Shown: positions 34,331-45,620, numbered from the stretch's first letter. The stretch: DNA of 64,000 bases from Drosophila miranda (GCF_003369915.1 NC_046676.1:12816001-12880000), one strand, 5' to 3'. Translations and numbers: made by a program. Notes: generated by a model not told the origin, from the letters alone.

Positions 34331-34800
34331 TTGAATACCCTTGAAGAGGGGTATATGGACACCGACCTCAAGAGACAGAGAGTTGTTTTCTATTATTCAG
34401 GAAGGAAGGCTTTATTTCTGAAAGAATTTAGGTTCCGTTCCGAACAAACTGATACGCTGGGCATGAGTTCTCAACGGTTCTCGAAGAATATATGGGTATA
34501 TTAGACTTTTGGGTGAACCTGGATGTGTGTTACGCCCAGAAGGAAGCGCTTACGACCCCATATTTTTGATTAGCATCGAAGATACAAGAAAACCTAATAC
34601 GCAGAATCATAGAGCATGACCATGTCTAGCAGATTACCGAATCTGTATAGGATCGGATCATTATTATAGCCAGAAGGAACAAATGAAATTGCAGTGGTTA
34701 AGCAAAGCCTTCCACGCGTTTAGTCATTCTCTCTCTCTCTCTCTCTCTCTTACACTCTTCGTCGTGCAGTGTGTGGCCTCTCAGGGAAGGAGCGCATTAA
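34330..34800 (-). mobile_element. DINE-1/INE-1-like interspersed repeat, inverted copy
   Basis: Read on the minus strand this stretch matches the copy at 44985-45400 in order: acactgca...gaagagtgta then a GA run; ttcatttgttc..ct.ggctataat.atgatccgatc; tggtcat..tctatgattct; and ggggtcg.aa.cgcttccttc. It lacks the inner GGACGGACGGACAGACAG part found in the other copy. The plus strand shows the matching CT run at 34730-34750. The type is named from memory of common Drosophila repeats; the homology of the two copies is directly visible. Confidence 0.75.
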
Positions 34801-35035
34801 AAAAGGCTGGTGTTGTAAGAATAGAAAAAAAAGATACAGATATAACAAAAAAAAAGTAAAGAAATTTGGAAACAGATCAAATCTAATATATAAAAATCTC
34901 CCAAACAGTTCGACCGATTTTTTTGCAATTTCTTTAACAGCAAAAAAATCAAATCGTCTACAAATTACAAAAATCATTGGCTCAAATGATTACTGATTGA
35001 ATACCGGGTATAAAACTTCAATTTTCCGCCTCGTT

Positions 35036-35080
35036 TTATGTCGATCTCGTTGGGGAATACTCTGTGGCTGAGCTATAAAA
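35036..35080 (+). pseudogene. Possible partial copy of the 35159 start exon
   Basis: ATGTCGATCTC...CTCTGTGGCTGAGC reads MSISLGNTLWLS, against MTSPRHILWLS at 35159. It then runs into an A-rich tract. It may be the remnant of a tandem duplicate, or chance. Confidence 0.25.
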
Positions 35081-35158
35081 TAAAAAAAAAGATAAACTCG
35101 ATCATTATTTAGGAGCAATGGTGATCCAAGACAAAGAACTGGCACCTCTCGTACTTTT

Positions 35159-35608
35159 ATGACGTCGCCGAGGCACATTCTGTGGCTCTCTGAGAGTGTC
35201 GTGGCATTTGTGGTCGTGGATACTCAAAACATAAGAAAAGATCAACCGTCATGCACCTTCAAGGGGAGATTGAGGGTGAAAGACCCAAGGAAGAGACCGC
35301 TTCGACTTCGAGCAGAATGTAGCAGGTACGCAATGAATTCTTTGAAGTCTTAAAAGCAAAAAATCCAAGGTCTGAGAACCATTTTACTATTGCAGGCGGA
35401 AAACGCTAAGAATATGGGCCACATTGAGATGGACAACGACAACTATGTTCAAAACGTTGGCCCTCCCATAGTGGAGGTCATCAATGGCGGAGTGAACCAC
35501 ACCCAAGTTACGATCCAGTTCCAATCGGATGCGGTTGGTTCTTTGCTGAATAACTGTACTCTCTTGAAGGGTCTGCAAACTTCCGTGCTGTTTTACTTTA
35601 AAATTTAA
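35159..35608 (+). CDS. Doubtful small gene, possibly secreted (about 109 aa)
   Basis: An ATG at 35159 opens MTSPRHILWLSESVVAFVVV, a weak signal-peptide-like start. A second open part follows a CAG acceptor at 35393-35395 and reads AENAKNMGHIEMDNDNYVQN to a TAA at 35606-35608, with an N-glycosylation site (NHT). The best-looking donor, CAG|GTACGC near 35332, joins the parts out of frame and hits a stop. A weaker donor at 35276 (GAGG|GTGAAA) keeps frame. Either the weaker donor is used or the gene is broken. A short lookalike of the start lies 120 bases upstream. No family was recognised. Confidence 0.4.
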
Positions 35609-38600
35609 TCATTTATTTATAAACAAGAGGAGCAACAGAACAAAGGAACGAAATCGATAAATGAAATCGAACGAGCACGAAAAAAAAGTACAGCAACAAC
35701 AAAAAGTCCCGAAACATCAGGACTAAAACGGCATTTCAATCAACAAACAAAAGTGTTGCACTGAAAATGGAAAAGGGGAATGGTGTAGGGTTGGGTCGGG
35801 TCGGGTCGGGTCGGGGAACGAAATGGGAATGGTTATAACGAGGGGAATCGGGGTTTTGTTGCAAAGCCCCGGATTCTGGTTGTGCCTCTGGTTCTGGTTC
35901 TGATTCTGGTTCTGATTCTGATTCGAGCTCCGATACGGATTCGGATTCTGGTTGAGCTTTAGTCGGTTTCGTTTCTGTTCTATTTCTATTTTGTTGTTTT
36001 TGTTCTGTTGGACAACAAAATGTTTTCACACCAACTTGGCCCGTTGAGGGGTTTTTTTCTGGGCATTTAGCTCTCTCTTTTGTGATTTATTCGATGCCTG
36101 ATGTCGGCTGCCTGCCAGAGAGTGGAATTCACTTGATGTTTGGTTTCTATTTGCTTTTTGTTTTAATTAAAAAACTCAACTTTATTCAATCGCCAGAGTC
36201 CGGTATCGGAAATTGACAAAATGCAGTCTCCATGGTAGATGGTCCTTTAATGGGTGGCGTAGAGGGGCAGGAATTGAAGGATGCTTTTAAATGAATTTCA
36301 AGATGAACAACAGCATGGACATACGATATTCGATGGCCGATGGTCGATAGTTGGGCTGGGAGCTCGTGTCTACAATTGGTTTTCCATCAAACAAATTGAA
36401 ACACTCAGTCACTGGCCGTCTGGGCTCTCTCCGGACTGCACTTAACTTTAAAACGTTTCATTTTATTCGACCCCATACCGTATGGTCTCCCTCGTCCTCT
36501 CTGGGTTTTTTTGTTTTCCCCATTGGGAGTTTGGGTCTGTTCTGGTGGGGGAGGTGGAGGTGGTGGAGGTGGAGGTTGCGGATTGCGGGCCATAAAGTAT
36601 GCAACTTCATTGATAACATTTATTTCAAATGCACTCAAAAACCACTCAATAGTATGAAATTTGTTGCAGTTTATGTACCTGGAGCACAAACACACAAACA
36701 CACACACGGGCCAGCCCCATCCTGCCCTGGGCCCCATCCCTGGGGAGACTTCAGGAGCGTGCCCGTATCGCATGTCGATTCGCCAGCCCTGGCAAATGAG
36801 CAAGCGCCAGATGGAGAGAGTGCCGTGAAAGGAAACGACCTGAAAATACCTCGCATTGCAGACAAATGAAGATTCCTTTCCTATATACAAGTACAGTATT
36901 ATTGTTGTATCGTGGGATATCCTGGGTTCGGTCCCGCCTTCTGCACCCTTTATTGATCTCTTCTGCATATACCCCATGCACCAGTCGATGCCTTTAGTCG
37001 TTGTATAAATAGTTCTTTATTATATTTCCCATATGCTTTGCATGTCTCTCTGCCAGTCTGCCCTCTGCCCTGTGCCCTTCCCCCATTTGGAAGGTATGTA
37101 ACAATATATTTCGCTTTTGTGTTACATAAATTTCATTGAAGTGCTTCCATTCACGGCCCCATCGATGGGGATATGTGTGCGTGTGTGGGAGTGCATTTAG
37201 AGCTCTATAAATATTCCACAGGGGAGATGAGATGGAGATACATAGAGACACGGAAGCCGGGACTGATTCAAGGATATTTGGGATGTACGACGGCAGAGGC
37301 AGCTGCTGCCACGTGCCTGCTCGGTTGACATTCAATTAAACTAAACCTGGTTCAAGTCCCAAGAGACTGCCGCGTGGAGCCACTGCCAGGGGTCTCCACC
37401 ACATTAGAGCCTTCATCTGGGCTCTTGTTTTGCCAGAGTTGTCTACTCTGTACATGTTTAATTGCTGCCCTTTGACCTGGCCTTCACGGAACTTGCGTTG
37501 TTCGATTATTCAATTGAAATCGGAATTTTGTAGCTTTTTTAATTGAGGCCTGGCCTGGTTGCCTGCCAAAGTAAATAATGCTTTTAATTAATAAAGTTCT
37601 TTAAGCCGAAAGCCCGTTAAGCTATTTTTCTACTGCATATTTTATGAAAGTTGAATATATGTACGTTTTCATCCCGGCAACTTTTGCTAAATACGAGATT
37701 AGTTTGAGAGCTAAAATAAAAGTTTTCAATGATTGTAATTCCTGGAAAATATTTGAAAATATTTCTACCTTCCGTGTAGCACTTTTCCGAGGCTTATCCT
37801 GCTGGGCTTCAGTGCCAATTAAGCTGATTATACGAATATTTGCAGCTTTTCATTTGATTTTCCCTCGCATATTTGCAGGCATTATGTCCATTATAACTTA
37901 TTGTCTTTCTAATTGAAGCAACTGTTGTTCTCTGTGTGCTGTTTCGTTCCCTTTGTGGCTGGTGGCGGTGGATGAATGGCCTTGCCTCTGGCAAAAGTCT
38001 ATTCATTTGCATACAATATGCCAGTTATTACACATAGATATAGGGAATAAATATACATTAAACATATACATTTGTGGTATATGTTGTTTTGTTGGCCTCT
38101 AGTCTGCTTTTGGGGCAGAATTGTGTGCTGTATGCTTTTGAATACCTAAAATATGGCCATTCCACCTTGACAGGGTCGAGTTTTGCATAAATTAAACAGC
38201 GAGAAATGAGGGGCGGGGAAATTCTATGTACAAATGAGCTTATGTCGTCGAATGTTTTGAAAACTAAAATAAATTTGTGTGTGTAATGTAAATCTGACCT
38301 ACATTTTCCACAGATTGCGACACATGCAAAAGTGCAATTTCATTAAATATCCAAAAGCCAAAAACAATGAAAACGATTCCCAGAACCAGAGCCATAGCAC
38401 AGATAACAAATTACTTGCTATGAATAATAATAGAGTGCAGCGTTCCCTTGGAGTACCCTACCAAGCCCCAGCCCCAGCCCCAGCCCCCCCTCTCAGTAGT
38501 GCCCAATCTTCTTATGGCACAATTGTAATGAATGCCAGGGAGGAGCGAGGGATGACGACAATGAGGAGGAAGAGCAGGACGAGACGTTGACGATGACAAT

Positions 38601-39500
38601 GTTGACAAGCCGATGAACATAAAAGATATTTATATTGAGCAGAGCGAGAGAGAGAGAGGCATAAGCACTCGTATTCTGTCGGGTCGTTCTGGGATGCAAA
38701 ATCTTGGGACTCCGGGAAGATTTTCCAAAGGGGATCCAGGATCTATTCGCTATTATCTCTCTCTCTCTCGACAATCTCTCTCGGTCATTTCCCTGAAGTG
38801 CCAGCGATATCCCAACCGATTGTCAGTTCCAGAATCGCTGGCAAAGAGAAATCTGAAAATTGCCAAAGAGCCAAACGGGAAGACAATGGGTAAAATTTCA
38901 TTACCGGACGATGGGTGGATGGGTGGATGGGTGGCTGTGCAGCTCCATTGCAAAGATGATGACGCTGCTGATGGAGGCGTAATATGTTGGAGGAGGAGGT
39001 ACTGCAGTCTTGACGGGAATTGAAATTGAAAAGAAAATGAATGAAGTGTGTCGCGAGGGGGATTCCACGGTCCATGGTCCATGGGAAATGGGAAATGGGG
39101 AATGAGAGTACGGCTTACTTGGCTCTGAGCTCGGAGAAGTCGTTCCACAGCTGTCCTCTTCCTTGCCATTCTTGTTGGCTGTCAACGCGACTGTCATGTG
39201 CCTCCCGCGCTGACAACCAAGGACTCTACTCTCTCGTTCCACTCTTGCCGCCCCCTGGCTACATCCATTAATAATATTATTCATTGAAATCGCTAGGATT
39301 TGCACAAAAATGCCTGCGATGAGCTCTTGTCGCTACATGAAATGCAATTGCCAAGAAAAGGACTAAACGGGCTAAGGGAGAAGGATAGAAGGGTCTTTGT
39401 TTTTGCGGAATCTAGTCACCCCCTCTCAAGAATCTTTCAATTGAGACCTTTGATAAAATTTTAATTTGATTTGAAATTATTGAAATTAATGAGGACTTGC
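35609..39500. other. Non-coding stretch with simple repeats
   Basis: No gene is supported. It holds a GGGTC pentanucleotide array (35793-35815), a TCTGGT/TCTGAT array (35875-35955), a GGTGGA tract (36544-36577) and a CCAGCC tract (38464-38489). Frames such as 36351-36869 follow repeats and show no family features. Confidence 0.45.
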
Positions 39501-39571
39501 CTTTAAATGACAGCCTGGCCGGCAAACTAGAACGAAAACCGGCCAAGACACTAAAGGAAAATTCTTCACAG

Positions 39572-39587
39572 GGCACTGCCGCCGAGC
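39572..39587 (+). repeat. Left marker of odorant receptor unit 1
   Basis: GGCACTGCCGCCGAGC, preceded by a ccaagacactaaaggaaaatt block, recurs as near-copies at 41481-41495 and 44696-44710. It marks the left end of each duplicated unit. Distance to the start codon is 255, 1038 and 925 bases in units 1, 2 and 3. Confidence 0.75.
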
Positions 39588-39678
39588 CTTAGCTCATTTC
39601 TGCAATCCTTAAGCGGATTATTCGCCAATAATTACAAAACCAAAGCCCATTTAAAGTTATTATTCCCCGGCACCAAGG

Positions 39679-39700
39679 AGCAGCTGGCAAATTCTCGCCA
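39679..39700 (+). promoter_or_regulatory. Conserved upstream element of OR copy 1
   Basis: GCAGCTGGCAAATTCTCGCC lies 148 bases before the start codon. The same 22-base block, differing at two positions, lies 149 and 124 bases before copies 2 and 3. It contains an E-box-like CAGCTG. It is an obvious candidate for a shared receptor-choice or core promoter element. Confidence 0.6.
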
Positions 39701-39826
39701 GAGGGCACATTCCCATCCGAATACATTGTCTTATACAATACTTGACGCCTGTGAAAGGCAATGTCTGCCTGCAGAGTGGCATTCGGTCTCCACGGCTAGT
39801 ACGGTACGGTTTGCACGGACTTACAG

Positions 39827-41316
39827 ATGGTCGAACTGCCTAGAGAACGGGTCGGACTTGGCCTGGGCGAGAAATGGAAGAGCTTCATGAAGGTTTACAT
39901 GACAGTCGTGACGGTTTATAGGAGTCCGGATGAGAGTCCCGAGCACACAGTGCCACACCAGTGCCGAGCACAGCTAAAGTCGATATTAAGACGGTATTTT
40001 GTACATAATGATAACCAGATTCGCTTTTTAGAGCCATGGGATACTACCCGAACTCGGAGGAAAAACGGATTCCCGGCCGCAGGACCTGGTTTCTGTTTAT
40101 TTTCTCTCAGATAACGATGTTTTTCTGCTCCCAATGCTATGGAATATTCGAGTCCCTGGACGACCTTGTGGAATGGGGTCGAGATCTCGCATTCATAATA
40201 GCGGTTCGCACTTAGACTTTTCTGTTTAAAAACAAAACTTTTAAGACTTCATTATTTTCAGTCGTTTTTTATCTATTTCAAGTTTATATATTTCCTGCTG
40301 TATGCCGATAACGTGGACGAGGTAATCGATGGCCTCGAGGAGTGCTACCATTGGGAGAGAGCGGGTCCGGCGGCTGCAGGAGTGCGATCGGCAAAACGCT
40401 TGCATTATCTGATTGTCATCGGGATGCAAATAATTTGGGCGGTTTCCATGGTCGTCTTCGTCCTGCTATTGGTTACCACGCCCCTCTGGACACAGCAGGA
40501 CCTTCCGTTGCATGTTTCCTACCCTTTCCACTTACACGATTCATCAAAGCACCCCGTGACACACATCCTCATATACATATCACATTCTTGGAGCATTCTG
40601 TACTTCCTTACGGGGCTCGTCTCTACCGAAGGGTTATCGATCAGTATTTATTCGCAGCTAACGACTGGATTGACTGTCCTGTGCGTTGAGCTTCGGCAAC
40701 TCCACCAGATCTGCGATGGAGACGAGGCTCTGCTGCGATGGGAGATCAATCGTCTGGTCAAATCTCATCAGAAGATTATCAGGTACGAATAAGTGAGACA
40801 ATTGATGTCTACTATTTTGATGTCCCTATTTCAGTCTGGTGGATCGAAGCAATGAGGTATTCCACGGTCCTTTAATCATGCAAATGATCGTCAACTTCTT
40901 GCTGGTCTCCCTGTCGGTCTTCGAGGCAATGATGGCCAGGCACGATCCCAAGGTGGCAGGCCAGTTCATACTTCTAATGATCTTGGCATTGGGTCACCTG
41001 TCGATGTGGACGAAATTCGGGGACATGATGTCGCAGGAGTCGCTGGAAGTGGCCGAGGCTGCATACGATGCCTACGACCCAAGTGTTGGGTCCAAGAAAA
41101 TCGATGGCAATATTCGCCTTATAATGTTGCGTGCCCAGGAACCATTGATCATGAGAGCTACTCCCTTTCCCACTTTTAATATGATTAACTACAAGGCCGT
41201 GAGTTTAATGGAAGAACACTTGAATGGTAGCTCTGGTAGCACCCTCATAACTATTCTTCCAGATACTCAACCAGTGCTATGGAATCCTCACGCTTCTGCT
41301 GAATACTTTGGACTAG
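39827..41316 (+). CDS. Odorant receptor, 7tm_6 family, tandem copy 1 (420 aa)
   Basis: Exons: 39827-39978, 40032-40203, 40262-40782, 40835-41198 and 41263-41316. Phases are 2, 0, 2, 0 and every junction is GT-AG. The product has the insect odorant receptor plan: cytoplasmic N terminus, seven membrane spans and the family C terminus (ILNQCYGILTLLLNTLD) in the small last exon. Hydrophobic spans include MFFCSQCYGIFE (exon 2), FIYFLLYA and LIVIGMQIIWAVSMVVFVLL (exon 3) and MIVNFLLVSLSVFEAMMA (exon 4). Such receptors form ligand-gated channels with the Orco coreceptor in sensory-neuron dendrites. The last exon is easily missed, because exon 4 stays open past its donor. A length near 417 and a three-gene tandem recall the melanogaster Or65 cluster, but this was not checked. 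A conserved ATTAAA follows the stop. Confidence 0.9.
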
Positions 41317-41383
41317 AATAATCTTGCACTTCTGAACAAGCTTATATTTCACTTATGCTCGTATGTCTATCACCGATTCCCAC

Positions 41384-41389
41384 ATTAAA
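41384..41389 (+). terminator. ATTAAA polyadenylation signal, OR copy 1
   Basis: ATTAAA 68 bases after the stop, inside a block (cgattcccacattaaac) kept at the 3' end of all three receptor copies. Confidence 0.6.
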
Positions 41390-42369
41390 CACACCCCTCC
41401 CTGGTAATCTTTGCTCTTCTTTTGGTCGATAGTGTATCGAAACGTCCCAAGACAATGAAGCAAATTGCACATAACATATGGTACTGCCGCCGAGCATAAT
41501 AATCGCTATTCTTGTTGCTCCAATCCTAAAGTGAATCCTATGTATGTACATATTGCGCACTGACTTTCAGTCGATCAAATGCTTATTCGCTGTGGTTTAG
41601 TGCTCAGGGTGTGGTTCGCCCCTTGGTAGTGAATGCACCAAAGGCACTTCTTTATATATTGGATATTTCACCAAAGGATTATATTATTTCCCGATGAATT
41701 TTCTTCAGATATTGAAATTTTCCCAGATATCCAGAGCGTAAGAAAAATGCGAAATGGAAATTTTCCAGTTATGTAAAACTCATACCAATCGAGCGGGAAG
41801 GGAACGTTGTGAGCCGAGGCTAGGGCAGCGATGTACATCACTTGTGGGGCTACAGCTGATCTTGGGTTTACATCATGACATCGTATGCATTTAGATGCAA
41901 ATTTGGGAACACTATGCAACACCACATATGTACCTACTGTGAACCCACTTGACTTTTTATGATCGATTTGGGGCCTTCAAAATGTTTGATAATTTTTTCC
42001 GTTTTTTCTCAGAGGTAGTGCCTCTTTTTTTTCTCATATCTTAAGATATAATACATCTGGTCCTAAAGAATTTATTTCGACTTTTCCCGAGTTTTCAAAG
42101 CCAAAATTGTAGAAAAATATACCGCAAAAAATGATTAAATTAACAATCCCACAAATTCGGTTTGGTTGCATATCCCCTACCAAAGGCAGAGACACAGACA
42201 TTCAAAGAGAAGTGTGTGTGTACGAGTATGTGTGCCTTTCAATGTTCCGAGCTCGATAATCACTTGACTCATTATTCCAATCATTAAGTGGAGAGGAACA
42301 CGTGCAAGTATGCCAATAATTGTATTTTTAAAGAGCATTCGGAGGTATTTTTCCCTGGAGACCCTAACA
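41390..42369. other. Spacer between OR copies 1 and 2
   Basis: It starts with the left marker of unit 2 (41481-41495), then has about 780 bases of AT-rich DNA absent from the same place in unit 1. No gene is seen. Confidence 0.5.
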
Positions 42370-42391
42370 AGCAGCTGTGAAATTCTCGCCA
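42370..42391 (+). promoter_or_regulatory. Conserved upstream element of OR copy 2
   Basis: GCAGCTGTGAAATTCTCGCC, 149 bases before the start codon; identical in copy 3. Confidence 0.6.
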
Positions 42392-42518
42392 ATCAATTGC
42401 GAGAGGGAACATTTTTAATGGCCCTCTAGCGGGCGTACCTTGACGTCCTCCAAGAAGCCCCTTTCGTCGCTCATTCATTCTGCACAGCCAGTACGGTACG
42501 GTTTTTACGGACTTGAAG

Positions 42519-44007
42519 ATGGTCGAACCATCTGGCGAACGAGTCGGATTTCGTCTGAGCAAGAAATGGAAGGGATTCATGAAGCCGTATGCCCCGTTCA
42601 GGAGGGTTTATAGGACCCCGGGGAAGTGTCCCGAGCACACAGTGCCATACCTAAACCGAGAACAGCTTATGTCCGTATAAAATCTGTATCTTGTACATAA
42701 TGCTAACCAGATTCTGATTACAGAAGCACGGGATACTACCCGAACTCTACGCAAAACAGCCTGCCTGGCCAGAGGTTCTTTCATGTGTTTCTTTTGGTCA
42801 AGGGTACCATATTTTTCAGCTCAATATTATACGCCGCTTCTGAATCCCTGGACGACATTGTGGAATTGGGACGGGATCTCGCCTTCATAATAGCGGTTCG
42901 CACTCAGTCTTTTCTGTTTACAAACATAACTTCTCAAAATTCTTTATTTTCAGTCGTTTTTCATATACTTCAAGCTGATATATTTCCTGCTGTATGCCGA
43001 TAACGTGGACGAGGTAATCGACGGCCTCGAGGAGTGCTACCGTTGGGAGAGAGCGGGCCCGGCCGCTGCAGGAGTGCGATCGGCAAAACGCTTGCATTAT
43101 CTGATTGTCATCGGAATGCAAATAATTTGGGTGGTTTCCATGATCATTTTTATAGTGCTATTAATTTCGACGCCATTTTTGACACAACAGGAGCTGCCGT
43201 TCCATGCAGCCTATCCGTTTCACTTGCACGATCCTTTGAGGCATCCGAGAATACACATTCTCATCTACTTATCACAATCTTTCGACATTCTGTACTACCT
43301 CACGTGGCTGACCGTTACCGAGTGCATGTCCGTGTCCATTTACTCCCAGCTGACGACTGCGTTGAGTGTCCTGTGCGTTGAGCTTCGGCACCTCCACCAG
43401 TTCTGCGATGGAGACGAGGATCTGCTGCGATGGGAGATCCATCGTCTGGTCAAATATCATCAGAAGATAATCAGGTAGGATCTGTGCAACACCTGGGTTG
43501 TACGTCCACTAAAGTATCCCTTTTTCAGACTTGTGGATCGATGCAATGAGGTATTCCACGGTCCTTTAATCATGCAAATGATCGTCAACTTCTTGCTGGT
43601 CTCCCTGTCGGTCTTCGAGGCAATGATGGCCAGGCACGACCCCAAGGTGGCAGGCCAGTTCATACTTCTAATGATCTTGGCCTTGGGTCACCTGTCGATG
43701 TGGACGAAATTCGGGGACATGATGTCGCAGGAGTCGCTGGAAGTGGCCGAGGCTGCATACGATGCCTACGACTCAAGTGTTGGGTCCAAGAAAATCTATT
43801 GGAATATTCGCTTTATAATTATGCGTGCCCAGGAACCATTGATCATGAGAGCTACTCCCTTTCCCACTTTTAATATGACTAACTACAAGGCCGTGAGTTT
43901 AATGGAAGAACACTTGAATGGTAGCACTGAGTGCATCATAACTATTCTTCCAGATACTCAACCAGTGCTATGGAATCCTCACGCTTCTGCTGAATACTTT
44001 GGACTAG
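42519..44007 (+). CDS. Odorant receptor, 7tm_6 family, tandem copy 2 (420 aa)
   Basis: Exons: 42519-42670, 42724-42895, 42954-43474, 43529-43892 and 43954-44007. Exon sizes are identical to copy 1 (152, 172, 521, 364 and 54), with the same phases and GT-AG sites. The start MVEPSGERVGFRLSKKWKGF differs clearly from copy 1, as does the exon 2 segment after YYPNS. By contrast exon 4, intron 4, the last exon and the start of the 3' UTR are almost the same as copy 1. In exon 3 the block from YADNVDEVIDG to IVIGMQIIW is shared by all copies. The following loop has its own form here (IIFIVLLISTPFLTQQELPF), which is where ligand specificity could differ. No stop or frameshift interrupts it, so it should be functional. 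Role and partner as for copy 1. Confidence 0.9.
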
Positions 44008-44074
44008 AATAATCTTGCACTTCTAAACAAGCTTAAATTTCACTTATGCTCGTATGTGTATCACCGATTCCCAC

Positions 44075-44080
44075 ATTAAA
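44075..44080 (+). terminator. ATTAAA polyadenylation signal, OR copy 2
   Basis: ATTAAA 68 bases after the stop, in the same conserved 3' block as copy 1. Confidence 0.6.
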
Positions 44081-44126
44081 CATACCCCTCTCTGGCAATC
44101 TTTGCTTTTCTTTTGGTCGATAGTGG

Positions 44127-44657
44127 ATTGATATCAACTAAATCGGTTCCCTCGAAAAATTTTAATCGAACGAGGCTGCATTTTATGGCTGTTGGCACAA
44201 GGACCTCTTGAAAATATGGGTGTACCAATGGGCTTTCCAAGTTGGACTGCCGACTGCGAGTCCCGATGGACTGCTAGGAATTATCTCCAAAAAAAAGAAA
44301 CGATACGAAAAGATCCGCTTAGATGTGAGGAAGTCTCTGCAGGGCACATGGCCGCTCGAGTCGATAGTTCGAGTGTTCGGATTGTGGTTGCAAAGTCAAA
44401 TCCCTACTTGGAGGACAAATGCTACTGTGGGACGCTTATTTAATTGGTTAAGAAGATTGAAGACTTGGCCATGAACAACGAGTTATCATAAATCAGTGAT
44501 TGCTAAAGATATATGTATGTTTTTGGTATGTTTTTTCTGTATCGAACTGGTGACAACCCAGTTTAAGAGAAACGAACAAAACCCCCCATTGAGAAGTCCT
44601 GGGTACGCCCTTGAAAACACCTCCCGAAGGTGTGGAAATTTTCCTTAGCAATGCCAA
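44127..44657. mobile_element. Insertion of about 530 bp carrying a coding-like remnant
   Basis: In the spacer after copy 1, gatagtg runs on within about 14 bases to cccaagacaatgaagcaaa. After copy 2 the same two landmarks (about 44120-44126 and 44658 onward) are separated by about 530 bases, so this stretch was gained here or lost there. It holds an 88-codon plus-strand frame at 44208-44474, read as KIWVYQWAFQVGLPTAS then a KKKKRYEKIRLDVRK basic part. I could not name the source. No terminal repeats were found. Confidence 0.5.
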
Positions 44658-44839
44658 CTAGAACGGCCCAAGACAATGAAGGAAATTTTACATATGGCAC
44701 TGCCGCCGAGCCCAATAATCGCTAGGCTGTTTGTTCCAATCGTAGAGTTAAATGGACACTCATATCACACACATTGTTCTTTCACACTTGTACACTTTGA
44801 AGTAAAGTAATTTATAAATTAAATATTGAATAATATAAC

Positions 44840-45410
44840 CTGGAAGGAAGCTAACTTTACCGTGACGTAGGGCATATACCCTTGAATGCGGACTTCACAC
44901 GGGTATACTTGGGTTAAATTCCATATTGTATCAGCAATATTAGTGGAAAATTTTACAAGGCACTTATCAACGATTAAAGCGCAGACACCAGCCATTTATC
45001 TCGCTTCACTTCGCCAGGGGGCGCACACTGCAGTAGGAAGAGTGTATGAGAGAGAGAGAACAAGTAAGCCACTGAAAATTCATTTGTTCTTTTCGGCTAT
45101 AATGATCCGATCTGATTCAGATTTAGCATCCTGGTAGATCTGGTCATTATCTATGATTCTCCGTTTTTTGTATCTTTAAAATTGTACATGACTCAGATTT
45201 ACGTGGGGGCGTGGCATAATTTTGAAAACAAATTATTTAATGTGATATGACAGGATTCTGGATTCAAAATTTGGTTGCTCCAGCTCCTATAGGACGGACG
45301 GACAGACAGATATGGCTATATCGACTCGGCTATTAACGCTGATCAAGAATATATATACTTTACGGGGTCGGAAACGCTTCCTTCGGGCATTAAAACATCT
45401 TCAGTTTCTT
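44840..45410 (+). mobile_element. DINE-1/INE-1-like interspersed repeat, direct copy
   Basis: This carries GGACGGACGGACAGACAG at about 45293-45310, then atggctatatcgactcggct, gctgatcaagaatatatata and ggggtcggaaacgcttcctt, a block I recall as common in Drosophila DINE-1/INE-1-type repeats. The part from 44985 aligns with the inverted copy at 34330-34800. It sits between the left marker and the promoter of OR copy 3 and explains most of the extra spacer there. Exact ends are not defined. Confidence 0.72.
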
Positions 45411-45496
45411 GCTTGCCAGGGCATTCCTTTTCGCCAATAATTGCAAAGGTCTTTGGAAGTTAATTTCTCCAGACTGGTCGGACCACCGCCCTAAGA

Positions 45497-45518
45497 AGCA
45501 GCTGTGAAATTCTCGCCA
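45497..45518 (+). promoter_or_regulatory. Conserved upstream element of OR copy 3
   Basis: Same sequence as in copy 2, 124 bases before the start codon. It directly follows the end of the DINE-like repeat. Confidence 0.6.
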
Positions 45519-45620
45519 GGCCCCTGCCATAGCCAATTATCAAACGTACTCGTATCTGTACGCCTTCAAAGTCGCATTCATTGGGAACAACTAGTACTGT
45601 ACGGTTCTACGGACTTGAAG

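Noticed and set aside
36887-36960. tRNA-like gggttcggtccc motif
   Set aside because: No acceptor stem, D arm or anticodon arm can be drawn around it on either strand.
41199-41321. Read-through C terminus SLMEEHLNGSSGS... of receptor copy 1
   Set aside because: It lies in intron 4. Splicing gives the conserved receptor end, and copy 3 has a different read-through.
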